In this document: positions 9,765 to 18,033 of the stretch, piece by piece
Position numbering within the stretch: the stretch's first letter is position 1
How the letters are laid out: every line of letters begins with the position of its first letter
Source: an uncultured Draconibacterium sp.
Lineage (GTDB): Bacteria > Bacteroidota > Bacteroidia > Bacteroidales > Prolixibacteraceae
Assembly (NCBI RefSeq): GCF_963677155.1
Contig: NZ_OY781884.1
Span: 2,434,134 to 2,498,133 of the forward strand
Length of the DNA: 64,000 nt
Reading direction: 5' to 3'
Made by a program: the position numbers and the translations under genes
Notes under the pieces: generated by a model
The model's database searches: none
Told to the model about the DNA's origin: nothing
Seen by the model: only the letters and a program-made list of their open reading frames with translations

Positions 9765-10604
9765 TTATTTTTCCTTCGCCTTCTCAAAAAAGTGATGAAA
9801 GAATACGCTTTGAAAAGCAATTGAATTTTCCCAATATTCCCAGGTATGTCCACCGGGTCTTGTGGTGAAATCATGTGGAATATTTCGGTCGAGAAGTTTC
9901 TCATGCAAGTCGCAATTAACGCCGTAAAAGAAATCGCTTACGCCACAATCAATTGATATTTGAAGCGACCCGGGCGTTAGCTTATAAACGAGATTAATAA
10001 CGCTGTTTTCTTCCCAATTCTCTTTATTTTCCGCATAAGTGCCAAGTCTTTTCGAAAGGTCCCAGTTATTGGGGAACGGACGAATATCAACACCGCCACT
10101 CATGCTTCCTGCTGCGCCATAAACATCCTGGTTTCTGAATGCAAGATACAAAGCGCCGTGTCCTCCCATGCTTAATCCGGTAATGCCTCGTCCTTCGCGC
10201 GATGCAATGGTGCTAAAGGAGTCGTCTACCCAGTCAACCAATTCATGCGCAACATAGGTTTCGTATTTTATGTTTTCATCAATAGGGCTATCAAAATACC
10301 AGCTCGAAAAAGCGCCATCAGGGCAAACGACAATAAACTGATACAAATCGGCATAGTTTTTAATTTCGGGCACGCTGTTTATCCAATCGTTTTGATTGCC
10401 ACTATAACCGTGTAGCAGATAAAGAACCGGATATGAATTGTTTTCAGAATAACCTTCCGGCGTAATAACAACTGCCTCTATGTCTTTATCCATTGACGGA
10501 CTGTGAGTAGTTAAGTGTTGAACTCTGGCTGCATTAGTTTGTAGCACCAGGCCGGTAATCACAACCAGTAACATGATTGCTTTAAGAAAAAGTGTTCTTT
10601 TCAT
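9765..10604 (-). CDS. Secreted esterase, FrmB/EstA-like (esterase D family)
   Basis: A 279-residue alpha/beta hydrolase with an N-terminal signal peptide (MKRTLFLKAIMLLVVITGLV) and no lipobox, so probably periplasmic. The nucleophile elbow GLSMGG places Ser at S145; D224 (CGVSDFF) and H253 (PGGHTW) complete a plausible triad. LLHGYSGNQNDW supplies the oxyanion loop. The family includes acyl esterases and carbohydrate esterases such as acetyl- and feruloyl-xylan esterases. The substrate cannot be read from sequence. It is a single-gene unit convergent with the fructan locus and divergent from the cobalamin operon. Confidence 0.85.
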   Translation of the reverse strand: MKRTLFLKAIMLLVVITGLVLQTNAARVQHLTTHSPSMDKDIEAVVITPEGYSENNSYPVLYLLHGYSGNQNDWINSVPEIKNYADLYQFIVVCPDGAFSSWYFDSPIDENIKYETYVAHELVDWVDDSFSTIASREGRGITGLSMGGHGALYLAFRNQDVYGAAGSMSGGVDIRPFPNNWDLSKRLGTYAENKENWEENSVINLVYKLTPGSLQISIDCGVSDFFYGVNCDLHEKLLDRNIPHDFTTRPGGHTWEYWENSIAFQSVFFHHFFEKAKEK

Positions 10605-10840
10605 TTGTTCAAATTTTTTAGCTGGCGTCTAAATTAGCTACAAATAATTTATGGAAGGCACTATTTTCTCTTATTTCAACGAATCTGTATCTAAAGTTTC
10701 AGGTAAAAACAGAACAATCTAAACACGTATTTTCAACTCAAAGGGGCTTTCTTTGGTTATAGTTATACCGATAATATAATCGTCTAAAACATCCAAAATT
10801 ATTTTTAAGAATAAATAAGGTCTTCTGGTTTAATCTTCTC
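10605..10840. other. Intergenic stretch upstream of the cobalamin operon, no gene seen
   Basis: The 587-base gap between the divergent esterase and TonB-receptor genes holds no open frame with a believable start. The esterase promoter should lie at its left end, but no clear TAnnTTTG/TTG pair was found on the minus strand. The right half holds the operon promoter and riboswitch, listed separately. Confidence 0.6.
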
Positions 10841-10870
10841 TTGCTACATAAAATAAATTATCTACTTTCG
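10841..10870 (+). promoter_or_regulatory. Predicted promoter of the cobalamin operon
   Basis: A Bacteroidota-type promoter: TTG at 10841-10843 as the -33 element, 19 bp of spacer, then TACTTTCG at 10863-10870, one base off the TAnnTTTG -7 consensus. Transcription would begin near 10876-10880, just at the 5' edge of the riboswitch, which supports the assignment. Confidence 0.6.
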
Positions 10871-10879
10871 CGGCAGTAA

Positions 10880-11070
10880 TGGTTCTTTAATTGTACGTTA
10901 GTACGATTACGATTAAAAGGGAATGCAGTGAAAATCTGCAACAGTTCCCGCTGCTGTAAGTCTGGTTTCGAGTTCTCGGAATCGCGGTTTTTAAACTACA
11001 GCCACTGTCTTGATTATTTTCAAGATGGGAAGGCATAAAAACCAGGATAAGTCAGAAGACCTGCCATTAT
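10880..11070 (+). ncRNA. Cobalamin riboswitch (B12-element)
   Basis: The conserved segments of a cobalamin riboswitch appear in order: AAAAGGGAATGCAGTG, CAACAGTTCCCGCTGCTGTA, the B12 box with GCCACTG near 11001, ATGGGAAGGC, and AGGATAAGTCAGAAGACCTG near the 3' end. It sits in the 5' leader of the TonB-receptor gene, about 120 bases before its ATG. Adenosyl- or other cobalamin binding should lower expression of the downstream operon. The edges are approximate. Confidence 0.93.
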
Positions 11071-11191
11071 AAATTTTAACATTTTGCTTCCGGGAAAGAA
11101 GTTTGTGTTTTGGACAGTTATTCTATTGTTCGCACATTATCTTTAGTTTACGGAATTGCAAGGTGAAATTATTAATTATTAATATTTTACG

Positions 11192-13369
11192 ATGCAAAAG
11201 ATTCTTTTAGCAGTTGTAGTACTGCTTTTTTCGGCAGTTTTTGCCAATGCGCAAAACGTTGTACTCAAAGGTGTGGTAACTCAAAAAAACAACCAACAAC
11301 CTTTGCCTGGTGCCAACGTTTATTTTTCTGGTACAACAACAGGTACCGCAACCAACAACAAAGGCGAGTTCCAGATTAAGCGTCTTGTTCCCGGTACTTA
11401 CGATTTGGTAATTTCCTTTTCAGGTTTTAAACGCATTAAGAAAACCATTACACTTAAAGCGGGTGAAAATGCCATGAATTTTGAAATGGAAGAGTCGAAC
11501 AACAACCTTGGCGAAGTTGTGGTAACAGGTACGGGTACCCGCCATCATCTGAAAACAGCTCCTGTTCCAACCGAGCTGATAAGTAAAAAAGCAATTATGA
11601 GCACCGGTGCTTCTGACTTTAACGAATTGATGTCGAATATCAGTCCTTCTTTCGATTTCTCTCCGGGAACTATGGGCTCGTTTATGACCATTAATGGTTT
11701 AAGTAACGATTTCATTCTGGTTTTAGTTGATGGCAAACGCATGTATGGAGACGTTGGCGGTCATACCGACCTAAACCGTATTAATCCTGACGACATTGAA
11801 CGTATTGAAGTGCTGAAAGGTGCAGCTTCTTTGCTTTATGGTTCAGATGCAATTGCTGGTGTGATAAATATTATTACCAAAAAATCGAAACAGACATTGA
11901 ATATTACCAACACAACACGTGTTCGGAAATATGCAACAATTCAACAAAGCAACACAGTTGATTTAAATTTGGGCAAATTTTCGTGGAACGGAAGTTTTAA
12001 CCGCAAAAGCAGTGATGGTTGGCAAAATAGTGCATACGAACTCGATGAAGATAAATTGGTTGAAACCGAGGCTATGACACAGAATAAATACAAAGACCAT
12101 ACATTTAGCCATGTTTTAACATTCCGTGCTACCGATAAATTGGAATTTTATGCCGGAAATTCGGTTTACGAGAAAGATGTTTTCAGACCTGAATCTGTTG
12201 GAAAATATGGTTATTACTACGATGATAAAGCTTTTGATGCTGGTGCTAAATTCTTAATAAACAAAAAAGATTTTATCTCTCTGGATTACAACTACGACAA
12301 ATTCCGTTATTATTATAAATACAATCAAGAATCAGGTGATTATGTAAATGGCGATAAGTCGATTAACAACGACCAGCGTATGAATAATACGCGATTGAAG
12401 TATGTAAATACAATTTCTGAAAATAATATATTAACCGTTGGTGTCGATTATCTTCAGGAAAAAATGGTATCGGAAGACCGTTTGGTTGGTGGCGAAGCTG
12501 AAGCTAATACGGTTGCTTTGTATGCTCAGGATGAAATAACATTTTTTAAAAATTTAGATGTTGTTGCAGGAGTAAGAGCGGTGAAGCATAAGGAGTTTGG
12601 TAGTGCTTTCACTCCTAAAGTTTCGTTATTATATAAATTAAGCAATTTTAATTTCCGTGGAACATACGGACATGGTTTTAAGGCTCCAACATTGAAAGAA
12701 TTATACTACGCATATGAAAAGCGTGGTACTTTGTACATGGGTAATGAAGATCTTGATCCGCAAAAATCACGTTTTTATTCGGCCGGAATCGAGTATAATA
12801 ATAAATTTTTATCGGCAAGTATTACAGGGTATGTAAACAATGTTGAGGACTTAATTTCATATCAAACTGTTAATTTGCAAGATGGCGATACTGATAATGG
12901 AATTAAGAAGCGTCGACAACACTACAATGTTGAAGATTCACGTTCGGAGGGTTTCGATATTCTTGTAAATGCAAAATTGGGAGCCGGCTTCACGCTTGGA
13001 GGAGGCTATAGTTATGTTGATGCCACTGACGAAACCAACAACGAGCGTTTGGAAGGTGTGGCTAAAAACTATGGAAATGTGCGTTTCTCGTACAATCACT
13101 CATGGAAAGGATATAAGTTGAATGCCAATATTATTGGACGTTTTCAGGACGATAAATTTTATGACGATGACGACGCAAAAGGCTACGACATTTGGAAGCT
13201 TACAACCAACCATCGCTTTGCAAATATTGGTGTGTTTATTTTGGAAGCTCAGCTGGGCATCGACAATATTTTCGATTATGTTGACGATAGTCCTTATGGT
13301 TCGCACTATGGAACAATTAACCCTGGGCGTACTTTCTTTGCAGGTTTAACAATTAATTTTGCACAATAA
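11192..13369 (+). CDS. TonB-dependent outer-membrane receptor for corrinoids or a related metal chelate
   Basis: A 725-residue TonB-dependent receptor, shorter than the SusC type and closer to BtuB/haem-receptor size. It has a signal peptide (ending FANAQ), a carboxypeptidase-regulatory-like domain (about residues 22-105), the plug start EVVVTGTGTRHHLKTAPV, the plug core IEVLKGAASLLYGSDAIAGVINII, and a barrel ending in FAQ. Control by the cobalamin riboswitch makes a corrinoid the most likely ligand. The following PepSY and chelatase genes also resemble haem-uptake operons, so a metal-tetrapyrrole ligand other than cobalamin is possible. Confidence 0.9.
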   Translation: MQKILLAVVVLLFSAVFANAQNVVLKGVVTQKNNQQPLPGANVYFSGTTTGTATNNKGEFQIKRLVPGTYDLVISFSGFKRIKKTITLKAGENAMNFEMEESNNNLGEVVVTGTGTRHHLKTAPVPTELISKKAIMSTGASDFNELMSNISPSFDFSPGTMGSFMTINGLSNDFILVLVDGKRMYGDVGGHTDLNRINPDDIERIEVLKGAASLLYGSDAIAGVINIITKKSKQTLNITNTTRVRKYATIQQSNTVDLNLGKFSWNGSFNRKSSDGWQNSAYELDEDKLVETEAMTQNKYKDHTFSHVLTFRATDKLEFYAGNSVYEKDVFRPESVGKYGYYYDDKAFDAGAKFLINKKDFISLDYNYDKFRYYYKYNQESGDYVNGDKSINNDQRMNNTRLKYVNTISENNILTVGVDYLQEKMVSEDRLVGGEAEANTVALYAQDEITFFKNLDVVAGVRAVKHKEFGSAFTPKVSLLYKLSNFNFRGTYGHGFKAPTLKELYYAYEKRGTLYMGNEDLDPQKSRFYSAGIEYNNKFLSASITGYVNNVEDLISYQTVNLQDGDTDNGIKKRRQHYNVEDSRSEGFDILVNAKLGAGFTLGGGYSYVDATDETNNERLEGVAKNYGNVRFSYNHSWKGYKLNANIIGRFQDDKFYDDDDAKGYDIWKLTTNHRFANIGVFILEAQLGIDNIFDYVDDSPYGSHYGTINPGRTFFAGLTINFAQ

Positions 13370-13376
13370 AAACAGC

Positions 13377-14852
13377 ATGAAGCGGTTAAAAAATCTCGCA
13401 ATTCAACTGCATAAAATAACAGGTTCAGTATTGAGCCTGTTATTTTTGGTTTGGTTCATCTCCGGTATTGTAATGATTTTTGATGGATTTCCACATGCTA
13501 GTCGTAAGGAACGTTTCGACCATTTGGCTACTTTCTCCAAAAATCAGTTTAAACAATTGGCTCCACCTGCAAGTAACTGGAGCGGGACAGTAAACCTCGA
13601 ACTTTGTAATGGAGAGCCTATTTACCGCGTAATTACGGGGCGGAAAGCACAAAAAACGTTTGATGCCAGAACCTTAAAGCCGCTTGAAAATTTTTCGGAA
13701 CAATACGCCAGTAAATTAGCAACTTCATTTCTGGAAAGCCCGGTGAAAAAGGTTAAACTACAAAACGATCTCGATCAATGGGTTCCGTGGAGTTATTACA
13801 AACCACTATTGCCTTTTTACAAATGCTACATGAACGACTCCGCACATAGCGTTCTCTATATTTCAGAAAAAACAGGCGAAATTGTTCAGCAAACCAACAG
13901 AAAAGAACGCTGGACTGCACGTTGTGGTGCTATTCCTCATTGGCTTTATTTTAAACAAATTCGCTTACAAAAAGGCTTGTGGCTTAATTTGATGCTTATG
14001 CTATCGGGAATTGGCATTGTGGCTAGTTTTTCCGGATTAATTGTAGGATTAATAAGAAAAAAGAAAAACAATGGATTTACACCTTACAAAAAAACATTGT
14101 ATAAGTGGCACCACATTACCGGTTTTGTTTTTGGGGTGTTTGTTTTTACGTTTGTTTTAAGTGGTTTCTTTTCGTTGGTAGATGTGCCCGACTGGCTGGT
14201 TTTTATTTCAACAAAAAACGAAAAAAAAATAAGCTGGGGGCAGAAAATTGATTTGGAAAAAGAACCTGCAATCTATCCTTTTAAAATCTACGAAGCTCTT
14301 GAGGAAAAAGAAGGTATTCGAAAAATAAGCTGGGAAAATATGCATGGAACTCCTGCTTATTTTGTGTATTACGATAATTATCAAATCCCTGAAACGTATC
14401 AGCTAATAGGAGATTCAATACAGAAACACAGTCAATACTCAATTTCTGAAATTAGAGAAATAGCAAAAAGTTATTTGGGAGAAACTACTTTTTCTATTAC
14501 TCAGCAAGAGAAATATGATAACTATTATAGCGGATCTGCTATGTTTTACTGGCCAGAACCTGTTTATAAACTAGTGGCTAATGATGTTGCTGAAACCTGG
14601 ATTTATATTAATCCTGCTACAGCAGAACAGGTAAAACGTTATACAAAGAATTCTCGTTTGAGGCGTTGGCTCTACCAGGGCTTACATAAGTTTAATTTTC
14701 AGTTTTTAAAAGAAGAAGCCGAATGGTTTCGCAAACTATTGCTGGTTATTACCTCGCTGGGGGGGATTGCGGTAAGCATTACAGGTGTTTGGCTCAGCAA
14801 AAAATGGCTCCACAAAACGGTTCTGAAAACTAAAAAACGATTAAAGAAATGA
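13377..14852 (+). CDS. PepSY-associated transmembrane protein
   Basis: A 491-residue inner-membrane protein of the PepSY_TM family, often found beside TonB receptors for siderophores or haem and sometimes proposed to be a reductase. Four hydrophobic segments are seen: near residues 11-35 (with HKITG before it), 200-228, 245-275 (with HHITGFVFG) and 455-480. Large periplasmic loops lie between them, and GLHKFNF occurs late in the protein. I chose the ATG at 13377; an in-frame TTG at 13359 would overlap the receptor gene. The stop overlaps the next ATG (ATGA), so translation is likely coupled to the chelatase gene. Its biochemical job is not known from sequence. Confidence 0.85.
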   Translation: MKRLKNLAIQLHKITGSVLSLLFLVWFISGIVMIFDGFPHASRKERFDHLATFSKNQFKQLAPPASNWSGTVNLELCNGEPIYRVITGRKAQKTFDARTLKPLENFSEQYASKLATSFLESPVKKVKLQNDLDQWVPWSYYKPLLPFYKCYMNDSAHSVLYISEKTGEIVQQTNRKERWTARCGAIPHWLYFKQIRLQKGLWLNLMLMLSGIGIVASFSGLIVGLIRKKKNNGFTPYKKTLYKWHHITGFVFGVFVFTFVLSGFFSLVDVPDWLVFISTKNEKKISWGQKIDLEKEPAIYPFKIYEALEEKEGIRKISWENMHGTPAYFVYYDNYQIPETYQLIGDSIQKHSQYSISEIREIAKSYLGETTFSITQQEKYDNYYSGSAMFYWPEPVYKLVANDVAETWIYINPATAEQVKRYTKNSRLRRWLYQGLHKFNFQFLKEEAEWFRKLLLVITSLGGIAVSITGVWLSKKWLHKTVLKTKKRLKK

Positions 14853-15721
14853 AGCAATTTGTTTTTGTCCAAATTTTACTAATCTCTGTTATGGCACTAA
14901 ATATCCAAAACACATGGGCTCACAACCAAACCGAAACGAAAAAAGGAATCCTGCTGGTAACATTCGGCTCTAGTTACCCCGAGGCACAACATGCCTTCGC
15001 CAATATCGAGGAGCAGGTAAAAGCTGAGTTTCCCGAAGTCGAAATACGCTGGGCTTATACCTCAAAAATTATCCGTAAAATTTTGAGTAAAAGGGGGGAG
15101 CAAATTAATTCTCCAGCCGAGGCTTTGGCAAAAATGGGCGAAGAAGGATTTACGCACGTGGCAGTACAATCGTTGCACGTTATTCCGGGCGAAGAGTATG
15201 AAAATCTTGCTTTAACTGTTAAAGCTTTCAACTCTATGCCTAAAAGTGTGCAGGTAGCAAAACTTGGTATGCCATTATTGTTTCTCGATGCCGATAACCA
15301 AAAACTAGTTAATTTTCTTGATGCCGAATTTAAAGACAAAATCGATCAAAACGGTGCGTTGGTTTTTATGGGGCATGGCACACACCATCATTCAAATATT
15401 TACTATCCGGGATTTCAATATTACTTAAGCCAGAAATCTGATAAGTTTTTTCTTGGAACAGTTGAGGGCTACCCTGAGTTGGAGCAGGTTATTTCGCAAC
15501 TAAAAACCAGGGGAATAAAAAAGGTATTGCTAACTCCGTTTATGACGGTGGCAGGAGACCATGCTCAAAACGATATGGCTGGCAGCGAAGACGACAGTTG
15601 GAAATCGGTTCTGGAAAAAGAAGGATTTACAGTGGAAACGATTTTGAAAGGTTTGGCTGAATACGACGAAGTAGTTGATATTTGGGTGGAGCATTTAAAA
15701 GAGGTTTATGAAAAGTTGTGA
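14849..15721 (+). CDS. cbiK: CbiK-type cobaltochelatase/ferrochelatase-like protein with signal peptide
   Basis: A 290-residue class II chelatase homologue. The anaerobic B12 enzyme CbiK inserts Co2+ into sirohydrochlorin. Family motifs are clear: ILLVTFGSSYPEAQ, QSLHVIPGEEYENL, and both active-site histidines, H176 in FMGHGTHHH and H238 in AGDHAQND. Their 62-residue spacing matches the Salmonella CbiK pair. The first 25 residues form a hydrophobic, cleavable-looking signal (ending NTWA) with no lipobox cysteine, so the protein is predicted to be periplasmic, as in the exported CbiK of Desulfovibrio. Gene order (receptor, PepSY, chelatase, binding protein, permease, ATPase) resembles haem-uptake operons with a CbiK-like exported protein. 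It may load cobalt or handle metal-tetrapyrroles outside the cytoplasm. Confidence 0.88.
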   Translation: MKQFVFVQILLISVMALNIQNTWAHNQTETKKGILLVTFGSSYPEAQHAFANIEEQVKAEFPEVEIRWAYTSKIIRKILSKRGEQINSPAEALAKMGEEGFTHVAVQSLHVIPGEEYENLALTVKAFNSMPKSVQVAKLGMPLLFLDADNQKLVNFLDAEFKDKIDQNGALVFMGHGTHHHSNIYYPGFQYYLSQKSDKFFLGTVEGYPELEQVISQLKTRGIKKVLLTPFMTVAGDHAQNDMAGSEDDSWKSVLEKEGFTVETILKGLAEYDEVVDIWVEHLKEVYEKL

Positions 15722-15794
15722 TTTTTCGCTGAAAACAACTTAAGATATCTGCGAAAATCTGAGTAATAAATCAGTAGCAATTTGTGAGAAAAAA
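15722..15794 (+). repeat. Intergenic repeat element, copy 1
   Basis: A spacer element beginning TTTTTCGCTGA and ending GTGAGAAAAAA, with TCTGCGAAAATCTGAG inside. It resembles two other spacers of the same operon (near 17969 and 25430) that share TTTCT(C/T)GCAGA at the left and a GCGAGAAA-like right end, which are roughly inverted. It fills almost the whole gap between the chelatase and binding-protein genes. Confidence 0.5.
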
Positions 15795-15804
15795 GTAAAA
15801 TAAT

Positions 15805-16923
15805 ATGCAACGATTTTCAGTTTTATTCCTAATTATCTTTAGCCTTTTCATGTTCGCCTGTGGAAATAAACCACAAAAGAAAGCTACAAAAGAGAACGCA
15901 ACAACAACGAAAGCGGTGGCGCTTTCTCACGCTAAACTTTTTAAAATCGAAAAGGCAAAAGATGTAACTAAGCTTAGTATTCAGCAACCGGGAGAAAATG
16001 GTGTTTTCGACACATTTAACCTGGTAAAAGAAAAGACGGAAAGAAAAGACGGACAAACCATTCAGGTGCCTTGCAAAAGGATAATATGTTTGTCGAGCAC
16101 GCAGTTGAGCTATTTCTTTGCAATGGAAGAAATTGATGATATTGTTGCCATAAATAGTAGCCGCTACTTACTTCACCAAGGAATGAAAGCACGTGTTGAA
16201 TCCGGCGAAGTGAAACGAATTGGCAAAGAAGGTAATTTTAACCTGGAAATGGTTGCCGCTCTTGATCCCGATGTAATTTTCGTATCGCCTTTTAAAGTAG
16301 GAGGTTTCGATGTGCTGCGTAATCTCGGAATTCCACTGGTGCCCATGGCCGCTTACGATGAAGAAACTCCTTTGGGGCGTGCCGAGTGGGTAAAAATGCT
16401 TGCATTGTTTGTCGGGCAGGAAGAAAAAGCGGATTCTATCTTCCAGGGAATTGAAACGCGTTACAGTGAATTGACAGAACTAACCAAAAATGTAAAAAAA
16501 CGACCAACTGTGTTTTCCGGGAAAATGCGTTCGGGAAGTTGGTATGTGCCCGGTGGTAATAGTTTTTATGCTCACTACTTCCGTGATGCAGGTGCTGATT
16601 ATATTATAAAAGACGATGTACAGGGAGCTTATCCTGTAGATTTTGAAACCATATACAGTAAAGCTTCCGGAAGTGATTTCTGGCGGATTATCAATCCCGA
16701 AAAGATAGGATTAACCCTAAAGGATTTGGCTGAGCAGGATCCACGTTATGTCGATTTTAAGGCTTTTAAGGAAAAAAATGTGTTGCTTTGCAACATTCGC
16801 GAAAAGCCATATTACGAGCAGGCTGGTATGAAACCCGATGTTTTACTGGCAGAGTATATTCATTATTTCCATCCTGAATTATTACCAGGCTATAAACCAT
16901 ATTTTTACGAACGTTTAAAATGA
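15805..16923 (+). CDS. ABC-transporter substrate-binding lipoprotein, BtuF/FecB-like
   Basis: A 372-residue periplasmic-binding protein of the type that delivers cobalamin, haem or siderophores to FecCD-type permeases. The signal peptide ends in a lipobox with C19 (FMFAC), so it is membrane-anchored. The two-lobe class III fold is suggested by KRIICLSSTQLSYFFAMEEID (first lobe start, about residues 90-110), LEMVAALDPDVIFVSPF, a bridging helix, and SGKMRSGSWYVPGGNS in the second lobe. The stop overlaps the permease start (ATGA). Ligand is inferred from the riboswitch: cobalamin/cobinamide, or a related tetrapyrrole. Confidence 0.88.
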   Translation: MQRFSVLFLIIFSLFMFACGNKPQKKATKENATTTKAVALSHAKLFKIEKAKDVTKLSIQQPGENGVFDTFNLVKEKTERKDGQTIQVPCKRIICLSSTQLSYFFAMEEIDDIVAINSSRYLLHQGMKARVESGEVKRIGKEGNFNLEMVAALDPDVIFVSPFKVGGFDVLRNLGIPLVPMAAYDEETPLGRAEWVKMLALFVGQEEKADSIFQGIETRYSELTELTKNVKKRPTVFSGKMRSGSWYVPGGNSFYAHYFRDAGADYIIKDDVQGAYPVDFETIYSKASGSDFWRIINPEKIGLTLKDLAEQDPRYVDFKAFKEKNVLLCNIREKPYYEQAGMKPDVLLAEYIHYFHPELLPGYKPYFYERLK

Positions 16924-17966
16924 TTGATAGAATAGGCCGAATATCGATAGTAATTGCACTGGCAACTTTGTTGTTAGTGCTTCTTGCATTATTAAATTTG
17001 GTGTTGGGTTCCGTAAAAATCCCCATTGGCGAAGTAAAAAATATATTGATTTACGGCGAGGGCACCAATCGTATTTTCGAAAATATAATTCTGAAAACCC
17101 GTTTGCCGCAAACCATTGTTTCGCTGGGAGCAGGCATGGCACTGGGTGTGGCTGGTTTATTAATGCAGACTTTATTTCGTAATCCGCTGGCAGGCCCGTC
17201 GGTGTTGGGAATTTCATCGGGTTCGAGCCTGGGTGTTGCTTTTGTGATGCTGTTTACCGGAAACATATTGGGTTTCACCTTCACGAGCCTGGGGGATTGG
17301 GGTTACCTTGCTGTAATCCTTTCGTCGTTGATTGGTGCCGGTGGAGTTTTGGTGCTTATTCTGTTTATTTCGCATCGTATTGGAGGTACTTTAAGTGTGC
17401 TGATAATTGGCGTTATGATTGGGTATTTAAGTTCATCTCTGGTAAGTTTATTAAAGTTTTACAGTCCCGAAGAAGATGTACACAATTACGTAATATGGGG
17501 GCTCGGAAGTTTTAGTCGTTTGGCTTCTACACGTGCTACAATGTTTGGGTTAATTACAGTAATCCCCTCGCTGGTGGCAACTTTATTAAGCAAATCATTA
17601 AACTTGTTGGCACTGGGAGATCGTTATGCGGCCAATCTGGGGCTAAACATCAAACGTTCACGGTTTTTAATTATCTCCTTTGCAGGTTTTTTAACTGCTA
17701 TTGTAACGTCGTTTTGCGGTCCGATTATTTTTATTGGTATTGCCGTGCCGCATCTGGCAAAGTTACTTTCAAAAACATCGAACCATTTTTATTTAATACT
17801 GAATGCCGCTTTGCTTGGTGCAGCAACTGCATTACTGTGTAATTTAATTGCCCGATTGCCGGCAATGGAACAAGAATTACCCATAAATTCGGTGACAGCT
17901 TTTATTGGTGCACCTGTGGTTATCTGGGTTATTTGGAAACGAAGGAAGGAAAATAGATTGGAATAA
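16920..17966 (+). CDS. FecCD/BtuC-family ABC transporter permease
   Basis: A 348-residue inner-membrane permease with about ten hydrophobic helices. Family motifs include RLPQTIVSLGAGMALGVAGLLMQ near residue 60, RNPLAGPSVLGISSGSSLG near residue 85, and FCGPIIFIGIAVPHLAK, with ELPINSVTAFIGAP near the end. It would form the translocation channel with the binding protein (4-base overlap upstream) and the ATPase downstream. A degraded intergenic repeat separates it from the ATPase gene. Confidence 0.92.
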   Translation: MIDRIGRISIVIALATLLLVLLALLNLVLGSVKIPIGEVKNILIYGEGTNRIFENIILKTRLPQTIVSLGAGMALGVAGLLMQTLFRNPLAGPSVLGISSGSSLGVAFVMLFTGNILGFTFTSLGDWGYLAVILSSLIGAGGVLVLILFISHRIGGTLSVLIIGVMIGYLSSSLVSLLKFYSPEEDVHNYVIWGLGSFSRLASTRATMFGLITVIPSLVATLLSKSLNLLALGDRYAANLGLNIKRSRFLIISFAGFLTAIVTSFCGPIIFIGIAVPHLAKLLSKTSNHFYLILNAALLGAATALLCNLIARLPAMEQELPINSVTAFIGAPVVIWVIWKRRKENRLE

Positions 17967-17968
17967 AA

Positions 17969-18016
17969 GTTTCTTGCAGATTGAAACGTAGAAGAAATAA
18001 AATCAGCGAGAAAAAA
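17969..18016 (+). repeat. Intergenic repeat element, copy 2
   Basis: A short form of the same spacer element, starting GTTTCTTGCAGATT and ending ATCAGCGAGAAAAAA. The two ends are imperfect inverted repeats of each other. It lies between the permease and ATPase genes. Confidence 0.5.
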
Positions 18017-18033
18017 TATAGAAAATTAGCATC

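Noticed and set aside
13359-13376. TTG-initiated extension of the PepSY gene
   Set aside because: It overlaps the receptor gene and adds MHNKNS without signal character; ATG 13377 is the better start. The same reasoning removes TTG starts at 20886, 49280, 50068 and 58279 and the GTG at 58913.
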